Shown here: piece after piece, positions 1 through 13,464 of the stretch
Numbering within the stretch: the stretch's first letter is position 1
Layout of the letters: each line of letters opens with the position of its first letter
Source: Siphonodentalium dalli
Lineage: Eukaryota > Mollusca > Scaphopoda > Gadilida > Siphonodentaliidae
NCBI GenBank assembly: GCA_032622095.1
Contig: CP136067.1
Span: 98,446,707-98,510,706 of the forward strand
Length of the DNA: 64,000 bases
Reading direction: 5' to 3'
Notes under the pieces: generated by a model
Told to the model about the DNA's origin: nothing
The model's input: only the letters and a program-made list of their open reading frames with translations
Databases searched by the model: none
Position numbers and translations under genes: made by a program

Positions 1-599
1 ATTCTTATTTTTTTTTTCATCTAAGCTAAACAAAATATATAATTAGATATTTAATTTTTTTAAAACAACGCAATATCATATAATATGTTCACTTATTGAT
101 AATATATTAGGCATGCACCCTTCCATTACTACGGTGACCTAAATCAATGCAAAAATATATCCAGTAATCCTCTAATTAATATCTTATCCCGAAGCCAGTA
201 AGATAATCCTCTTACTTTCCGGATCAGAAATCACGTAATTTTAGTTAGGCTTCATGATCCTCTAAGTATCACTATGACACTAAGCAAACAAACCCATCAG
301 ATTTCGGAAATTAATTATAAAAAACAAATTGCAAAGTAACATCTAACATGATCATTTAGTGGTATCAATCCATTTTATCAGTCAATAAATCATGTAGACC
401 TACTATATATTGCATTACTGCGGGGACCTACGCGAATTGAGTGACCTACGGAGACCTACGCAAATCTAGGGACCTACTGCATAACGCGTCACCGAGTTGT
501 GATGATTTGACGGCCGTAGCTGACCTGAAAACACATGTTTATTCACCCTTATTCTGATGTAAAATTCAATGAATCACTAAATTGTTATTGATAAGTTTA
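1..599. other. AT-rich stretch without recognised features
   Basis: No coding frame of note; only a short repeated GACCTACG motif at 424-474. Confidence 0.6.
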
Positions 600-1600
600 A
601 ATCTTGTCCATTTCAATCCAAACAAGACAGTCAATGACTGTGGGGTCGCTCACCAGACTGCAAAGACTGATAAGACTGGGACTCTGGAGACCAAAACAGT
701 GAGCACTTTTCATAATCACTTTAAAAGAAGTAGATTTAAACAGGATATGTGGCTAGAGAGACTTCAAGTATGTAGCTTGGTGAAAAACCACCTTGAAATT
801 GCCAACTGTACACTACTGATCACCCCCCTCCTCCAGCTCAACAAGTCCCCTCCCGACCGGGATCCAGACTCCCAAGTCTTAGGTTGGAATTTCACAACCG
901 ACACCTCAAACTTTCTCAATTGTTGGAAATTTCCAATCTCACAAGCGCCTTTTTCTAAAACCATTTAAACATGTTTGAAGCCCAACTATCCATGGACCCA
1001 AAACACAATACATGTATGTCAGACCAATCAGTCAGGTGGTTCCAAGGTAGATGTTTTAATGAATTTGGTATTTCTATGATTTTATTGGACACAAAAGTGT
1101 TAACTCCCCATAGACTGCCATTTCTTGACAGGTTGACCTCATTTTAACAAATCTGTATCTCAGTCACTAAAGGATCTTCCTGATTCCTCCATACTATATG
1201 TAAGCTAAATAGTCCAAAATCCCTTGAGAAGACATTTTAAGAATTACTATAGAGACATATAGTTATGTCCCTGGTCCCACCCTTTTAACCTGGTGACCAC
1301 ATCTGAATAAATTTGAATCCCAGACACCAAAGAACCCTTCATACATATCATAAATATCAGTCAAATAGACCTGATGGTCCTTGTGAAGGAAGCATATTAA
1401 GAGGGAAACTGTCCTTCGCTTGGCCCCTATTTGACCAGGTGACCCCATTAAAAAAATCTGAATTGCAGTCAAGGAAGAACATTCCATTCTATATAAGCCA
1501 ACTAGTTCTTGCAAACATATTTTAAGAATTACTATGCAGTGAAATAGTTAAGTCTCTTGCTCTGCCCTTATTTGACTTTGTGATCCCATTTTCACAAATC
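600..1600. repeat. Dispersed repeat shared with 53345-53990
   Basis: AAGACAGTCAATGACTGTGG and downstream blocks recur in the same order at 53360 onward (with an internal deletion). It contains 'GTTATGTCCCTGG' units like the GGAC repeat family. The 128-codon open frame at 582-968 lies inside the repeat and is not conserved in the other copy. Confidence 0.7.
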
Positions 1601-1609
1601 TGATAAGGA

Positions 1610-2740
1610 TAAAAATTAAGTTCCCCAGTTGAAGTTGGTGATATTCACCCATTGGGCACCTCATTTATGAATTTTATCTTCTGCAAATTAGGGGATATAG
1701 AAACTTCCTAGAAGGGAAATTTAACTAACAACAATGTAAATTTGATACTATAGATACTTCCCAGAAGATGAGGCCTAAGCAGAATGAGGTCGTCAGAGGG
1801 TGAATTTGGTGATGCTAGCCTGCTGTGCCAGATAGCATCACAAAAAGCGTGTCTGTTCCTACATTGTGTATGCCTGGCCTCAAGCAACACAATGTATTAT
1901 ACAACAAGCCTTGAAATAGTGTGATAGTGTGTGTCATTTGCAGAGTGAGGTCCCCAGAGGGTGAATTTAGTGACGCTAAATTCACCCTCTGGGGACCTCA
2001 TTCTGATAAAGTCCTCAACTGCTATGGAAGACCTAGAATAAAATTGAATTTCCCCAGTTGAAGTTGGTGATGTTCACCCATTGGGCCCCTCAATTATGAA
2101 TTTTATCTTCTGCAAATTAGGGGATATAGAAACTTCCTAGAAGGGAAATTTAACTAACAACAATGTAAATTTGATACTATAGATACTTCCCAGAAGATGA
2201 GGCCTAAGCAGAATGAGGTCCCCAAATGGTGAATTTGGTGATGCTAGCCTTGAATCAAGCTTTGAAATAGTCTGTCTGTTATTTGCAGAATGAGGTACCC
2301 AGAGGGTGAATTTAGTGAGGCTATCCTGCACAGCGGGCTAGTATCACTAAATTCACCCTCTGGGGACCTCATTCTGATAAGGCCCTCAACTGCTATGGAA
2401 GACCTAGAATAAGATTGAAGTTCCCCAGTTGAAATTGGTGATGTTCACCCATTGGGCACCTCAATCATGAATTTTATCTTCTGCAAATTAAGGGATACAG
2501 AAACTTCCTAGAAGGGAAATTTAACAAACAACAAGGTAAATTTGATACTATAGATACTTCCCAGAAGATGAGGCCTAAGCAGAATGAGATCTTGAGACTC
2601 TAGATACTTCCCAGAAGATGAGGCCTAAGCGGAATAAGGTTCTCAGAGGGTGTATTTGGTTATGCTAGCCTGCTGTGTAGGATAGCATCACTAAATTCAC
2701 CCTCTGGGAACCTCATTCTGGCTCTGCCAGGCACTCTGAG
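1610..2740. repeat. Tandem cluster of AGGGTGAATTTAGTGA foldback MITEs (~3 copies)
   Basis: Repeated blocks with GAATGAGGTCCCCAGAGGG and TTCCCCAGTTGAAGTTGG, each with inverted flanks of the sequence GAGGGTGAATTTAGTGA. The copies are degenerate and run into each other. Confidence 0.8.
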
Positions 2741-3099
2741 AAAATGAAATTAATCTGATTTTAATGACCTCTGAGTGATAATATAAACAACAAGGGTGCT
2801 TCATTGATAACACCATTAATCTCATTTAAATTATGGATGACATGAATACACTCCCTGGGGACTCTGTCTAAGGCTGCAGAATCTTTATCTCTCTATCTGC
2901 CTTGCCATGTCTATCAGTTCATAGGAGAGTTGCCTTGTAATGGGAATTTAAATAAATATACTTTATTTACCTGTGAGTTAGGATATGAGATAGGGTGGAA
3001 TGCTGTTGGTTGGGGTGGGGTTCTGGGTCATGTGGGGGGGGGGTGATATTTTTTGTTTGTATGTTAAATTGATCAAGGAGTTCCTGAATTTTTTATTAT

Positions 3100-3945
3100 T
3101 TTTTGGGGAATTATGGCCCTGGCTCCACCACTATTTGACCCAGTGACCCCATTTGAACAAATCTGAACCATTCAATGACCCCACATACCAAATATAAACT
3201 AAATCGGCTTAATGGTTATTGACAAGAAGTCGTTATAAGAATTACCAAGGAGGAATATAGTTATGGCCCTGGTTTCGCAACTGTTTGACACAGTGACCTC
3301 ATTTGAACAAATATTAATGACAATCACCTAGGGAACACCCACCCCAAATATGATCAAAATGCAAAAATGTAATTTTTTGGTTTTTAGAGTTATGTCCCTA
3401 GCTCTGCCCCTAATTGACCCAGTGACCCAATTTGAACAAATCTGATTCCCAGTCACCCAAGGTCCCTCAGTACCAAATATAAGCTAATTCGGCCCAATAT
3501 TTTTGTGGAAAAAGTCATTGTAAGAATTACTATGAGTTATGGCCCTGGTTTCTCAACTAATTGACCGGGTGACCTCATTTGAACAAATCTGAACACCAGT
3601 CACCCAAGGACCCTCCATACCAAATATTAGCTAAATCGGCACAATGGTTATGGACAAGAAGTCGTTGTAAGAATTACTGTGGAAGAATAGAATTATGGCC
3701 CTGGTTTCGCAACTATTTGACCCAGTGACCTCATTTGAACAAATCTGAATGAGAGTCACCTAGGGAACATCCACACCAAATATGAACCAATTCGGTCTTC
3801 CGGTTTCAGAGGAGAAGATGTTCAAAGAATTGCTGACGGACGGACGGACGGACGGATGGACGGACGGATGGACGGACGGACGACGGACGAGGAGTGATGA
3901 CTATAGCTCCACCGGAGACTTCGTCTCAGGTGAGCTAAAAACTGG
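3100..3945. repeat. Dispersed repeat ending in GGAC microsatellite and GAGACTTCGTCTC
   Basis: Tandem ~150-200-bp units with 'TTGACCCAGTGACC' and 'CCAAATATAAGCTAA', then (GGAC)n, then a conserved tail ATGACTATAGCTCCACC..GAGACTTCGTCTCAGGTGAGC. Same family at 54000-54205 and 55490-56035. No ORF of note. Confidence 0.78.
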
Positions 3946-4431
3946 TCAGAACTATACACAGTACATGGTACACTTTTATTTTCTCATGAAAATGATTGGT
4001 GGCCAAAGTTACCCCACCAGGTGGGGTAACTTTGGCCACCCACAAACCATCAAAATACACACATTGTGGGTGAAGTCCAGATATCCACAATATATGACAT
4101 TGTATACACAATAGGTCCGCATGTTTTAGCAACTAAAGTTTTGTGACAAGTCTCCTTGGTTGTAAGTTATCAAACTGGAAAGTAAAAAAGTGGGCCAAAG
4201 TATACCCGCTTTACGGTACTGGACATAATTATCTGACATTTGCATTCCACAATTAAATTCAATCTCATAAAATAAAAAAATATATAGTCCTGAAACCATT
4301 GTTGAATTTGTTGTTTTCTCAGTAGGCCTATCAGTATCAACACTGATTCGACAGGTCTGCTGAATCGGTCAGTTTCGGTTTCTAACATTTTGAGGACATT
4401 CATTCAATGAATCATTTATGCATGATTGTCA

Positions 4432-5752
4432 GACGATTGGGACCTTGGACGATTGGGACCTCGGCGATTGGGACCTTGGACGATTGGGACCTCGGACTAT
4501 TGGGACCTTGAGTCAGGACGATTGGGACCTTGAGTCAGGACGATTGGGACCTTGAGTAATTGCTTTCTTCAGTTATATATAAGAAATTATAAGTACGGTC
4601 AGGGACATATCCAGGCCGTTTTTCATACCGTTTACCGTTTTTTTTCTTCTATTTAGGTCCGAATTCATATCATAACAAGATGCAAATTAGTTATATATAT
4701 TGACATAAGACATTTAAGTTTACAAAAATATTTAAGTTTAACAGTTGGAATCATACTGTAAAAGTATGCTTTGTTTTTATCTAGCTTTCATCTGTTAAAA
4801 CTTCAAATAGTTTTAATTCAGGTTTGTTATCATTCAGGCTTCAGACTTCAATATTTCAATCAAAAACAGTACTGGAACAGTGACAATTTGATCAAATAAA
4901 CCTGGTTATCAGGTGGGATCTCATAACACCAAAATGAGAAATTAACATAGAGATTAGTACTAATAGTACTTAATTACTAACTTAATGGACATTGTTCTGT
5001 ACTAGTATATTATGTATGTGTCTCACTTGAATTTTAGAAAATAGCCTAGTATATGAATTAGAGTAATAATGGTAAGTCTCATTTCAAGCACGATAAGCAT
5101 AATCCATCCATTGAACCAAAAGATATGTGACAATAACTTATAAGCATTTCCAATCCATACATATATAAAAAATTCCCAAAGTTATGATTGAAAAACTTGA
5201 TCAAATTGACCTCTCAGTAAAATTCAAAATACTGACTCAATGAGCCCTATATTAGCTCTCAATGCAATGGATTTTCAAAATATTTCCAGGGGGAAGAACA
5301 TACCCCCACCATCAGCAGGGAGTCACCCCCCCCTCCCAAACCTTCCTCCGCTCAGGCCTGTAGGATATGCCTTCGGAATATCATTGCCCCAAAACAGGTG
5401 TCCCCAAAAACACACCACTCCTCTGGGCTCCAGCCACGTTGCCTTGAAATAATCCATAAAGGTTACCATCTGATGTGCATCTAATCAGCGGTGATCCCAT
5501 TTAGCAATAACAACTTACAAGGAACTTACTAACACTAACCCAGTGTACTAATTATTTAATAGGAACGTATAAATGAAATATAAACGTATAAACATATATT
5601 AACTTGAATAAGGTCCCAATCGTCTTGACTCAAGGTCCCAATCGTCCGAGGTCCCAATCGTCCAAGGTCCCAATCGTCCCGAGGTCCCAATCGTCCAAGG
5701 TCCCAATCGTCCAACTTAAGGTCCCAATCGTCCAAGGTCCCAATCGTCTGGA
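4432..5752. mobile_element. Foldback element with tandem GACGATTGGGACC ends
   Basis: Seven tandem copies of ~16 bp (GACGATTGGGACCTTG or ..CTCG) at 4432-4556 are mirrored by about eight copies in inverted orientation at 5612-5752. The outermost bases are CAGACGATTGGG / CCCAATCGTCTG. The ~1.05 kb between is AT-rich without a coding frame. No target duplication is obvious. Confidence 0.78.
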
Positions 5753-6104
5753 TACCATTTATGCATGTACAGGCCATTAATTGATATAGTAATTATAGTT
5801 ACCATGCAAACAAAACTCTAATCAAAGTACCATCTGCGTACAGATTGGGGCATCTAAATTAACGCTCAAATTAATTGTTTTTTGAACAATTGTTACATAT
5901 TTTAAGAGTTTCTCATTATAAAACAGAACACGGAAGTGAAATTATCATGTGATTTTCACTTACCTCCCTTAGATGAACGTCGGTTAGAATAATTTCCGGC
6001 TTTTATGTGACCGTGCGGGTGTCAGGTTCCATTATCTGTCTGTATCTGTATTGTTACGTCCAAGATCCCAATAGTGGTAATGTAGGACGGTGACTGTGCA
6101 GGTG

Positions 6105-7111
6105 TTAGTTGCGCGGTTTTTGTGTCTCTTCCTCTTTTGCTGGCACTAAAGCAGCAAGGAAGGTCTCTGGTGATTCGGACGACACAATATTTTCCTCCAG
6201 GTGGTTCCAGTCGATTGTGGTGCGAACAAAGAAGGAGTTCTCGTATTGTGCACAGTGTGATCGTGGCACTTGGAAGCACTTCGTGTTTTTGGTTTCGTAC
6301 TTCGTGACCAGGTTTGTTACTTGGTGGTCACTGAATGTTTTTGATGTTATTTTCCTGGATTCTCTCTTTTTTGTGAGGAAGTCGTCGGATGGCATAGCTG
6401 GTACCAGGTTCATTACCACCTTATAAAAGTATGACAGCCGCTGGATTTTCCTCCTCTCGTATAGTGGTGGTAGCTTTAGTTCCTTGAGTATGGTTGTCAT
6501 TGATCCAGGATGGTAGCTTCGATAGTCGTTTTTAATGAATCTCCCTGCCTTCCTCTGTATTTTTTCTAGGAGGTCGATTTCTTTTTGTTGGTATGGATCC
6601 CAGATGGTTGCGCCGTAGTCCATGATGGACCGGACTAGGGATAAGTACGCTATCTGTTTTAGTTTTCCTGGCATGAATTTTAGGTTGCGGCGTAGAAAGC
6701 CCAGTGTTGAGTTTGCTTTCTTTGATGTGTTGTTAATGTGAGTTGTCCATTTTAAGTCGTTTGATATTTCTAGTCCGAGGTATCTGTTGTGTGCCACTTG
6801 TTTTAGGTTTTGTCCATCTAGTTCATACATCTTGTCATGTTTCTTTTGCATACTCATCACGTAGCACTTCTTTGCATTGAAGGACATTCCCCAGTGTTTG
6901 GCCATCCTTCAAGACTGTGCAGATCTTGTTGCAGTTGGTGTTGGTCATTGATGCTGTTTATTTGCCGGTAGAGTAGGCAGTCATCGGCAAAAAGTCGGAC
7001 TGTAGATTTGACACTGTCTGGAAGGTCGTTTATGTGACATAGGAATAACAGAGGACCTAGAACTGTTCCCTGTGGTACACCGGAGTCCACGTCAACTTCT
7101 TCTGACGTCAA
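6105..7111 (-). pseudogene. LINE (non-LTR) reverse transcriptase fragment, frameshifted
   Basis: The upstream part (7111-6857) has SGVPQGTVLGPLLFL and the catalytic FADDCLLYR motif. The downstream part (6905-6105) continues as AKHWGMSFNAKKC ... NRYLGLEISNDLKW ... IMDYGATIWDPYQ, the thumb region of jockey/CR1-like reverse transcriptases. The two parts are in different frames; one lost base near 6900 (TGGCCAAA where TGGGCCAAA is expected) explains it. The N-terminal RT and endonuclease are missing, so this is a 5'-truncated dead copy. Confidence 0.92.
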
Positions 7112-7879
7112 ATTATTAATTTGAAGGGATTAAATCGGCTTAATTTGATTGCGGTAGTGTTTATGTTGGCTAATTGTGAAGTCTGCAACTTAATTTGATT
7201 GAGATCTTGTAGTGTCTATGTAGACTAATTGTGAAGTCCGACGTCGACCTTGGAATTTTCAACAACACCACCAGCCCCATTGGACCTTGTACCATCTAGA
7301 CTCTTCCAAGTTTGTGTAAACACACAAATAGATCCATAAAAGCCAAACTGGTCACTCGGACGCACACATACAGATACAGATATAAATTTATTACACGCAT
7401 TATATAGGAACCCCATTTCAATGCGTGGGACAATCATTCCCATGGTTCGGCCCAGTCTGGGGAAATAAAAATATTTAAATCTGAATCTAAAAACTGCAAA
7501 ATCCTTGCATCCATGGATGCTTGCATCTAGAAGTCTATAACTCCAGGAAGATTCAGGCCTCGATTTTTTATAATTAATTAGCAGTTTTTAACTGGCTACC
7601 GCGGGGAGGGACCAGGACGCCTCGGCCAAAATGGGAGAAAATTTTGAATTCTGTACCGGTGTACCCGAAAACAGCAAAATCTTAACATCTAGCTAATTAT
7701 GGGTCTAACTCCAAGCAAATTCAAGCGTCAATTAAAAAAAAAATTCTATTAGAAGTTTTTAACTGCCACGGGAGAGGGACTATGACCATCGTCCACAATG
7801 TGAGAACATTTCGAAATTTGAACCTGCATGCAGTGAAAACTGCAAAATACCTAGCATCTGCAGGTCTAACTCCTATATA
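7112..7879. other. No gene recognised
   Basis: Contains two near-copies of 'TTAATTTGATTG..GTAGTGT' (7135-7235), a segment with GTATCTGTATCT near 7370-7385 resembling the tail of the LINE fragment, and units with 'GCAGTTTTTAACTGGC' that recur to about 9300. Confidence 0.5.
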
Positions 7880-9006
7880 TACGGTGGCTGGTTTAGGACA
7901 TGGGATTTTTTTTTTTATTTCGTGGCCACGAAATACTAACTCGTGGCCACAAAATAACTAATTCGTGGCCACGAAATAACTAATTGTTATAATGGAAGCG
8001 GATAGAAATGATCTGGTTGTAGTTGTCCACCATCTTGGCATGAGCCACGGCGAAATGAGATAAAGGGTGTTGCAGGATGGCCCGTGAAACAAATTAAGTA
8101 ATCACCCCTTTCACCAACCCGATCCAAAGTTGCCGCCGTACCGGGGGTGGGGTCACATAGGGCACCCACGACATTCAGTATATCTTGGGGGCCACCCTAC
8201 TACAACCATTATACCATGCCCATCAAATGGTTAAGGGGCCGAGAAAGTGTATAGGTGGCATATTTGAACCCATCTGGGGCGGCCATTTTGATCGCGGAGG
8301 GTGAAAGCGGGTGAATAATTAGTTTGTCTCAGGGGTCACCCTACAACACACTTTATTCGATCTAAAATGGGGGGGGGGGGGGTTGCATGGGTACCATATA
8401 TGGACCCCTCTGGTCAGTTATCATTTTCGCTCGAAGTGGGCTGAAGGTGTGAATATTTAGCTTGCTTTGCGAGCCACCGTACAACACCCTTTATGTTATC
8501 TATATCGGTCAAATGGCCGAGAAATAATGTGTACCCTATTTGACCCCTTCTGAGCGGCGAACATTTTGGATGGGGTATGGTTGAAAGGGGTGAATGTTTA
8601 TAAGTTTGTTTTGGGGCCACCCTACTAAACTCCTTATTTGACTTAAATCGGTCAATATGCCGAGAGAAATGTCATTCCCATTCGACCCCTTGTGGTAAAA
8701 ACTAACGAATATTCAGTTTGTCTTGGAGCCACCTAACCCGTGTTTCCCAGTTCTCTCTGGGCTAGTTTATATCGGACGTTCATATCCCCATAGAGACCGG
8801 ATCCCACGCCATATAAGGAGTTTATAGTAGCTTCTCTACGATCGTATACGCATTGTTTCTAAAACATCATTTTGGCACGAAAAATGGGTAGTTTTCCAAT
8901 TAGTTATTTCGTGGCCACGAATTAGTTATTTTGTGGCCACGAATTAGTATTTCGTGGCCATGCACGAAATAAAAAAAAAAATTCCCATGTCCTAAACCAG
9001 CCACCG
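7880..9006. mobile_element. MITE-like element with iterated CGTGGCCACG termini and TA target
   Basis: Inverted ends CGGTGGCTGGTTTAGGACAT / ATGTCCTAAACCAGCCACCG with TA on each side. Just inside each end are three copies of the self-complementary motif TTCGTGGCCACGAA. The body (8000-8890) contains several degenerate ~165-bp units (…'GGGGCCACCCTACTA'). No transposase. Confidence 0.8.
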
Positions 9007-9820
9007 TAAACTACAGGCAAACTTATGCGTCGATTTTTTGTTTATTGATTAGCAGTTTTGGCTGGCCGCCGGAGAGGAACCACGGCCCCTAACCCAGTGG
9101 GAAGAATTGAAATCTGAACTTTAAAACTGAAAAATCCAACCATCTAGAGATGTTGATTACTCCAGGCTAATTCAGGCCCAGATTAAAAAAAAATAATTAG
9201 CAGTTTTGACTGGCCACCGAGGGGAGATCAGGACCTCTCATAACCAGTGGAAGAAAATTTTGAAATTTGACCCTGAAAACTGCAAAACCATAGAATCTTG
9301 AATGGCAGCAAGCTCTCCGATACTTAGTATTGGAAACTTTCGACTTGACAACCTGAGGTTGCAAATTTGTCCAACTGATGGTCATTTCAGTCAAATATTT
9401 TGACCAAAAGCAGGAAAATATATCAATGTTGGTGTAAAAACAACGAATTCCCCACTAATAATTCGTTCGAAAATCAAACTACCAGATCACTTTCAACCTA
9501 ATGTTGCAAGCCCGTAGCCAAGGGGGGTTCGTATACCCTTCGAACGAATGGCCCTTTTCCCGCATGTGCCCGATGGTGGTGGTGGTTGCCGTTCGTCTTT
9601 CGGGCGAACGTGTCATGTGCTGCAGCAGTTGACCAAACGGCAATTGCTGAGCTGGACCTCCCTTCGAACGAACGACGTATATAAATATAGTCATATACTA
9701 CATGCAGGCTTAGTCTGGATAGAGACTGGTGCACACAAATTCAATAAACATAGACCGCCAACCTATGTCGGTATAAAGCTGCGTTGCTGATGCATGTTGC
9801 GGCTATCGGTTCAACGTTTC

Positions 9821-9936
9821 AAACCATACATATATCACTGGGGTTGCGGCTGACGCAATTAAGCCCAACTTTTTGAAATCGGATGCGTTTAACTGCGTCA
9901 GCCGCAACCCCAGTGATATATATATATGTATGGTTT
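9821..9936. repeat. Foldback hairpin element, about 116 bp
   Basis: Arms AAACCATACATATATCACTG... and the matching CAGTGATATATATATATGTATGGTTT pair over about 42-48 bp, including GGGGTTGCGGCTGACGCA. The central loop is about 25 bp. Confidence 0.82.
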
Positions 9937-12689
9937 AAAACGTCCGATATAATTATAGCCCCGTGCATTGGCCGCATGCACCAGCCGCTGTTCTGTGAAA
10001 GCAGCTTAAGGCTCCGAAATTCGACCTGCATGTGGTTCAACAATATAACCAACTAAAAGTAGCCTGGCGGAATCACTGGATATAAAGACCCATGCATACC
10101 GCGAAAGGGTGTCGTGTAAAGCACATCCCTTCGAACGTCCGGCGAATATCAGATATCACCATATAGCCGGGGCAGAGACCCGTACACACAAATACTACAG
10201 AGTGCCAATTAAGCTTTGTCTCTCAAGCTTGGTCAAATTTTTCAACTGTTCGAAATATCATGGCCGACACAACAATAGTTGGAAATTTCACACGAAACAA
10301 TAGGTTGAAATCGTTTTCTTAGATCGATTTTCCAACAATCTATATTAGTATTTTGTTTTAGACCATCATTTGCATATTTGCCTACTTTTGGTCCAAATTT
10401 TGGACCGAAATGCGAAATGACCATCAGTTGGAAATTTTACAACCTTATAGGGTGTGTCAGGTTTGAAGTTTATAACACTTGGAAACATTGAGGCTACTCA
10501 ATAGGTGCTAGGATTTAGCAATTTGTATGTTCAGATTTCAAATTTTTCTCACACTGGGCCGAACCATCGTCGGCCCAGTGTGTCCTGATCCCTCCCATAA
10601 GGTCAGTTACTACTTATAATTAACTTCAGAAAAACAAATCACGGGGCATCCCCCCCCCCCTGCATATTGACTACTAGAGATGTTACGATTGAGCAATTTT
10701 CAAGTTCAGGTCACAACGCTGGTACCCAGTGTCGACTCGGCTGTGCTGTATGCCGCGGATTAGCCTGGATGACTCGACAGCCATTGTCTGATCCCGCTTC
10801 GATCTCAGATTTTGGTTGTCGGGTCGGCTCTGTTGACAGAATGGAGGGCGCAGTACTTCGCTGGAATCTCTGCCGGTCTCCTGCTATTGGACAACCAGAG
10901 CGGTTGAAGACCTGGATTCCAGAGACCAGCGAGTGGAAGATGCTCTTCAGGACGTCAACGGGATGATGCCAGGAGCACTGGATAAAAGTTACCAGGACAT
11001 CCAGCTGGCCTTCTTCTTCTTGGATTTGACTACACCATCACGTCAGCCACCCCTTTAGAGCAGCCCGGACTCCGGATAACATCTACCAGGAGTCCACCAT
11101 CACCACCACCGTCACCGACGAGGCAACACCACATGCTGGGCACTACAGCTACCATCAACTTACAGTGTTCCAGGGGGATAAAAACCCCTTTTTTTATGAA
11201 TTTATAATGAAGACATAAAACATGAGGGGTGAAGGAGTAGACCACTCTGTCTATTCGACCATCCCGGTGTTAGCCCCCCCCCAAACACTCCCATAGAGGC
11301 TGTCTCCATATCGTTAAGTTATCAGCGGTGATATTTTCCTGCACATGTTTGTCAACCTCTTGTTTCACCTCAGACGACTTAAAGGGGCATACATGAGTAA
11401 TACAGGGCGTTCCCTATAAGCTTAGAAGATATGTAGGAAAATTTGTACACATATGTCATGGGGAATATCATGGGATAGGTGAGCGACTTTGACCTCAGAT
11501 GACTACTTACTAATAAATTGCATAAGCAATAAATAACGTTTATCATCAGCTCAGAAGATTGTGGAAAATTGGTCCACATATATAGGTACATGTAACATGA
11601 CACTGGGAATGTCATGAGATAGGTGATGCTGACCTCATATGACTTAAAGGGTAAATTATTAGTGCCCCTTCAAGTTATTTAAAATAGTAATTAGTTGCCT
11701 GAGGTAAACAGTGCCTATTGCATGACACTCCAGATAACATTACCATCCAACTTTTAAGTTTATAGTTATTGAAAAGCTCTTTATTGCTAATTATTAGTCC
11801 CCCTTTAAGTCACTTGAGGTCAGCATCACCTAACTCGTGACAATCACATGATTTCCTGCATTTCATGTTTGTCACCCATCATTTTTGATGGGCCACCCCA
11901 AGTATAACATAGATGTAAATACCGAACTTGTTTACATTCATAATATGCATATTAAGCATATATTTAGGGACTAAGAGTAAATGTTCCTATCTGAATTCTT
12001 TGTTAATAATTGTTAATAACGTGCCCATAATTAATCAAATGCGTTATTGTTTTCGGTCACAAAAGGATATGTAGCGATTGATGCTAAACATAAATTACTT
12101 TATTGAAGTTCAACGAAGAATTATTTAGAGAGCAGGGTGTTAATGTAAAATATTAGATCTACGGGGGTTAAATCGATGGGGGCATATCTGGGTGATTGGC
12201 GATAGTAGTTCACGCGTGATAAGCATTGATTGATAATTGACTCGATTCAGCACGAGTTTATCGAATGTTCTAAAGTGTGCTTGAACGTAAACAAGATTTT
12301 AGCGCTCATTCTACGTTTAGCTTATGTGCACGGTTGGGCCGACCCTCCCACCCACATGTAGTAACGTAGATCATTCAATTATATATTGGCTTTTGAAAAA
12401 GTTGATCATCAATACATACGAGAATATAGGCTGCAAAATTTCGTTTCATTGCCTGATACATGTTTATAGTATGCCATAATAGTATAGGTCTTTTATTATT
12501 ATTTAATGATAACATTATATAGGATGTGCACAGTTCATGTGAAGCCAACGTTATCCTGAATTCCTAGATTAAATCTTCATTATACAATTCGTAGTTGTTA
12601 TTCTATAAATCATTTATGTTTGTTCGAGTGAAACGAGTTAAAACATAAAATTAATTAACCATGGCCTTATGAAGAGCAAAGAATCATGT
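9937..12689. other. No gene recognised
   Basis: AT-rich, with weak inverted similarity between 11365-11390 (CAGACGACTTAAAGGGG) and 11800-11835 (CCCCTTTAAGTCACTTGAGG), possibly another foldback element. Short open frames (e.g. 10667-10966) show no protein motif. Confidence 0.5.
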
Positions 12690-13025
12690 TTGAATTTAGT
12701 GTGTCTGACATTTGCAGAATGAGGTCCACAGAGGGTGAATTTAGGGACGCAACACCGCATAGCGGGCTAGAATCACCAAATTCACCATCTGGTAACTTCA
12801 TTCTGCTTAGGCCTCAACTGCTATGGGAGACCTAGGATCAGATTGAAGTTCCCCAGTTGAAGCTGGTGGTGTTCACCCATTAGTCACCTCGATTATGCAT
12901 TTTTATCCTCTGCAAATTAGGGGATATAGAAACTGAACACAGAAGGGGAAAAAGTAACTCAAAACATGTAAATTCACTCCCTGGGGACCTCATTCTTCAA
13001 ATGTCAGACACACTAAATTCAGGCT
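12690..13025. mobile_element. Foldback MITE (AGGGTGAATTTAGTGA family)
   Basis: Ends TTTAGTGTGTCTGACATTTG / CAAATGTCAGACACACTAAA; the body is partly deleted on the right. Confidence 0.82.
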
Positions 13026-13464
13026 TGCAAAGATTTAATATTTTAGCAAATATGTTTTTGTTTGGATATATATGATTTAATGTTTTTTCTCATGCCTTAA
13101 CCATCAAATTATGTTTCGAACTTTCGATGACCCATCAATCTGTCTGTTTTGATTCAATTGGACAATCTTAAACAGTCCATGACCATAAAATATAAAAAAT
13201 TAAATTTGCCCTCCTGCCTCATTTTTCTTAAAAAGATGTATGTAAATCTAGCAATTAATTTATATTGGCCTTACAGTGCCTATATGATTTGTCAATATCT
13301 GCTGTTAAAGAAAGATGACTTCAAACTGTTGTGCCCTGCAATTTGGTTGCACAAATTTAGTTTTGAGCACTTCTGTACATTTTGTCTGACCAAATTAGTC
13401 ATAATTGATTACACAGCATATAAAATATCAATTTCTTGATATGAAGCGTATAACTGTGTAACAT

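Noticed and set aside
582-968. 128-codon plus-strand ORF
   Set aside because: It lies in a dispersed repeat (second copy at 53345) and the frame is not conserved there.
10667-10966. 99-codon plus-strand ORF
   Set aside because: No recognisable motif, no start or splice context, surrounded by non-coding AT-rich sequence.
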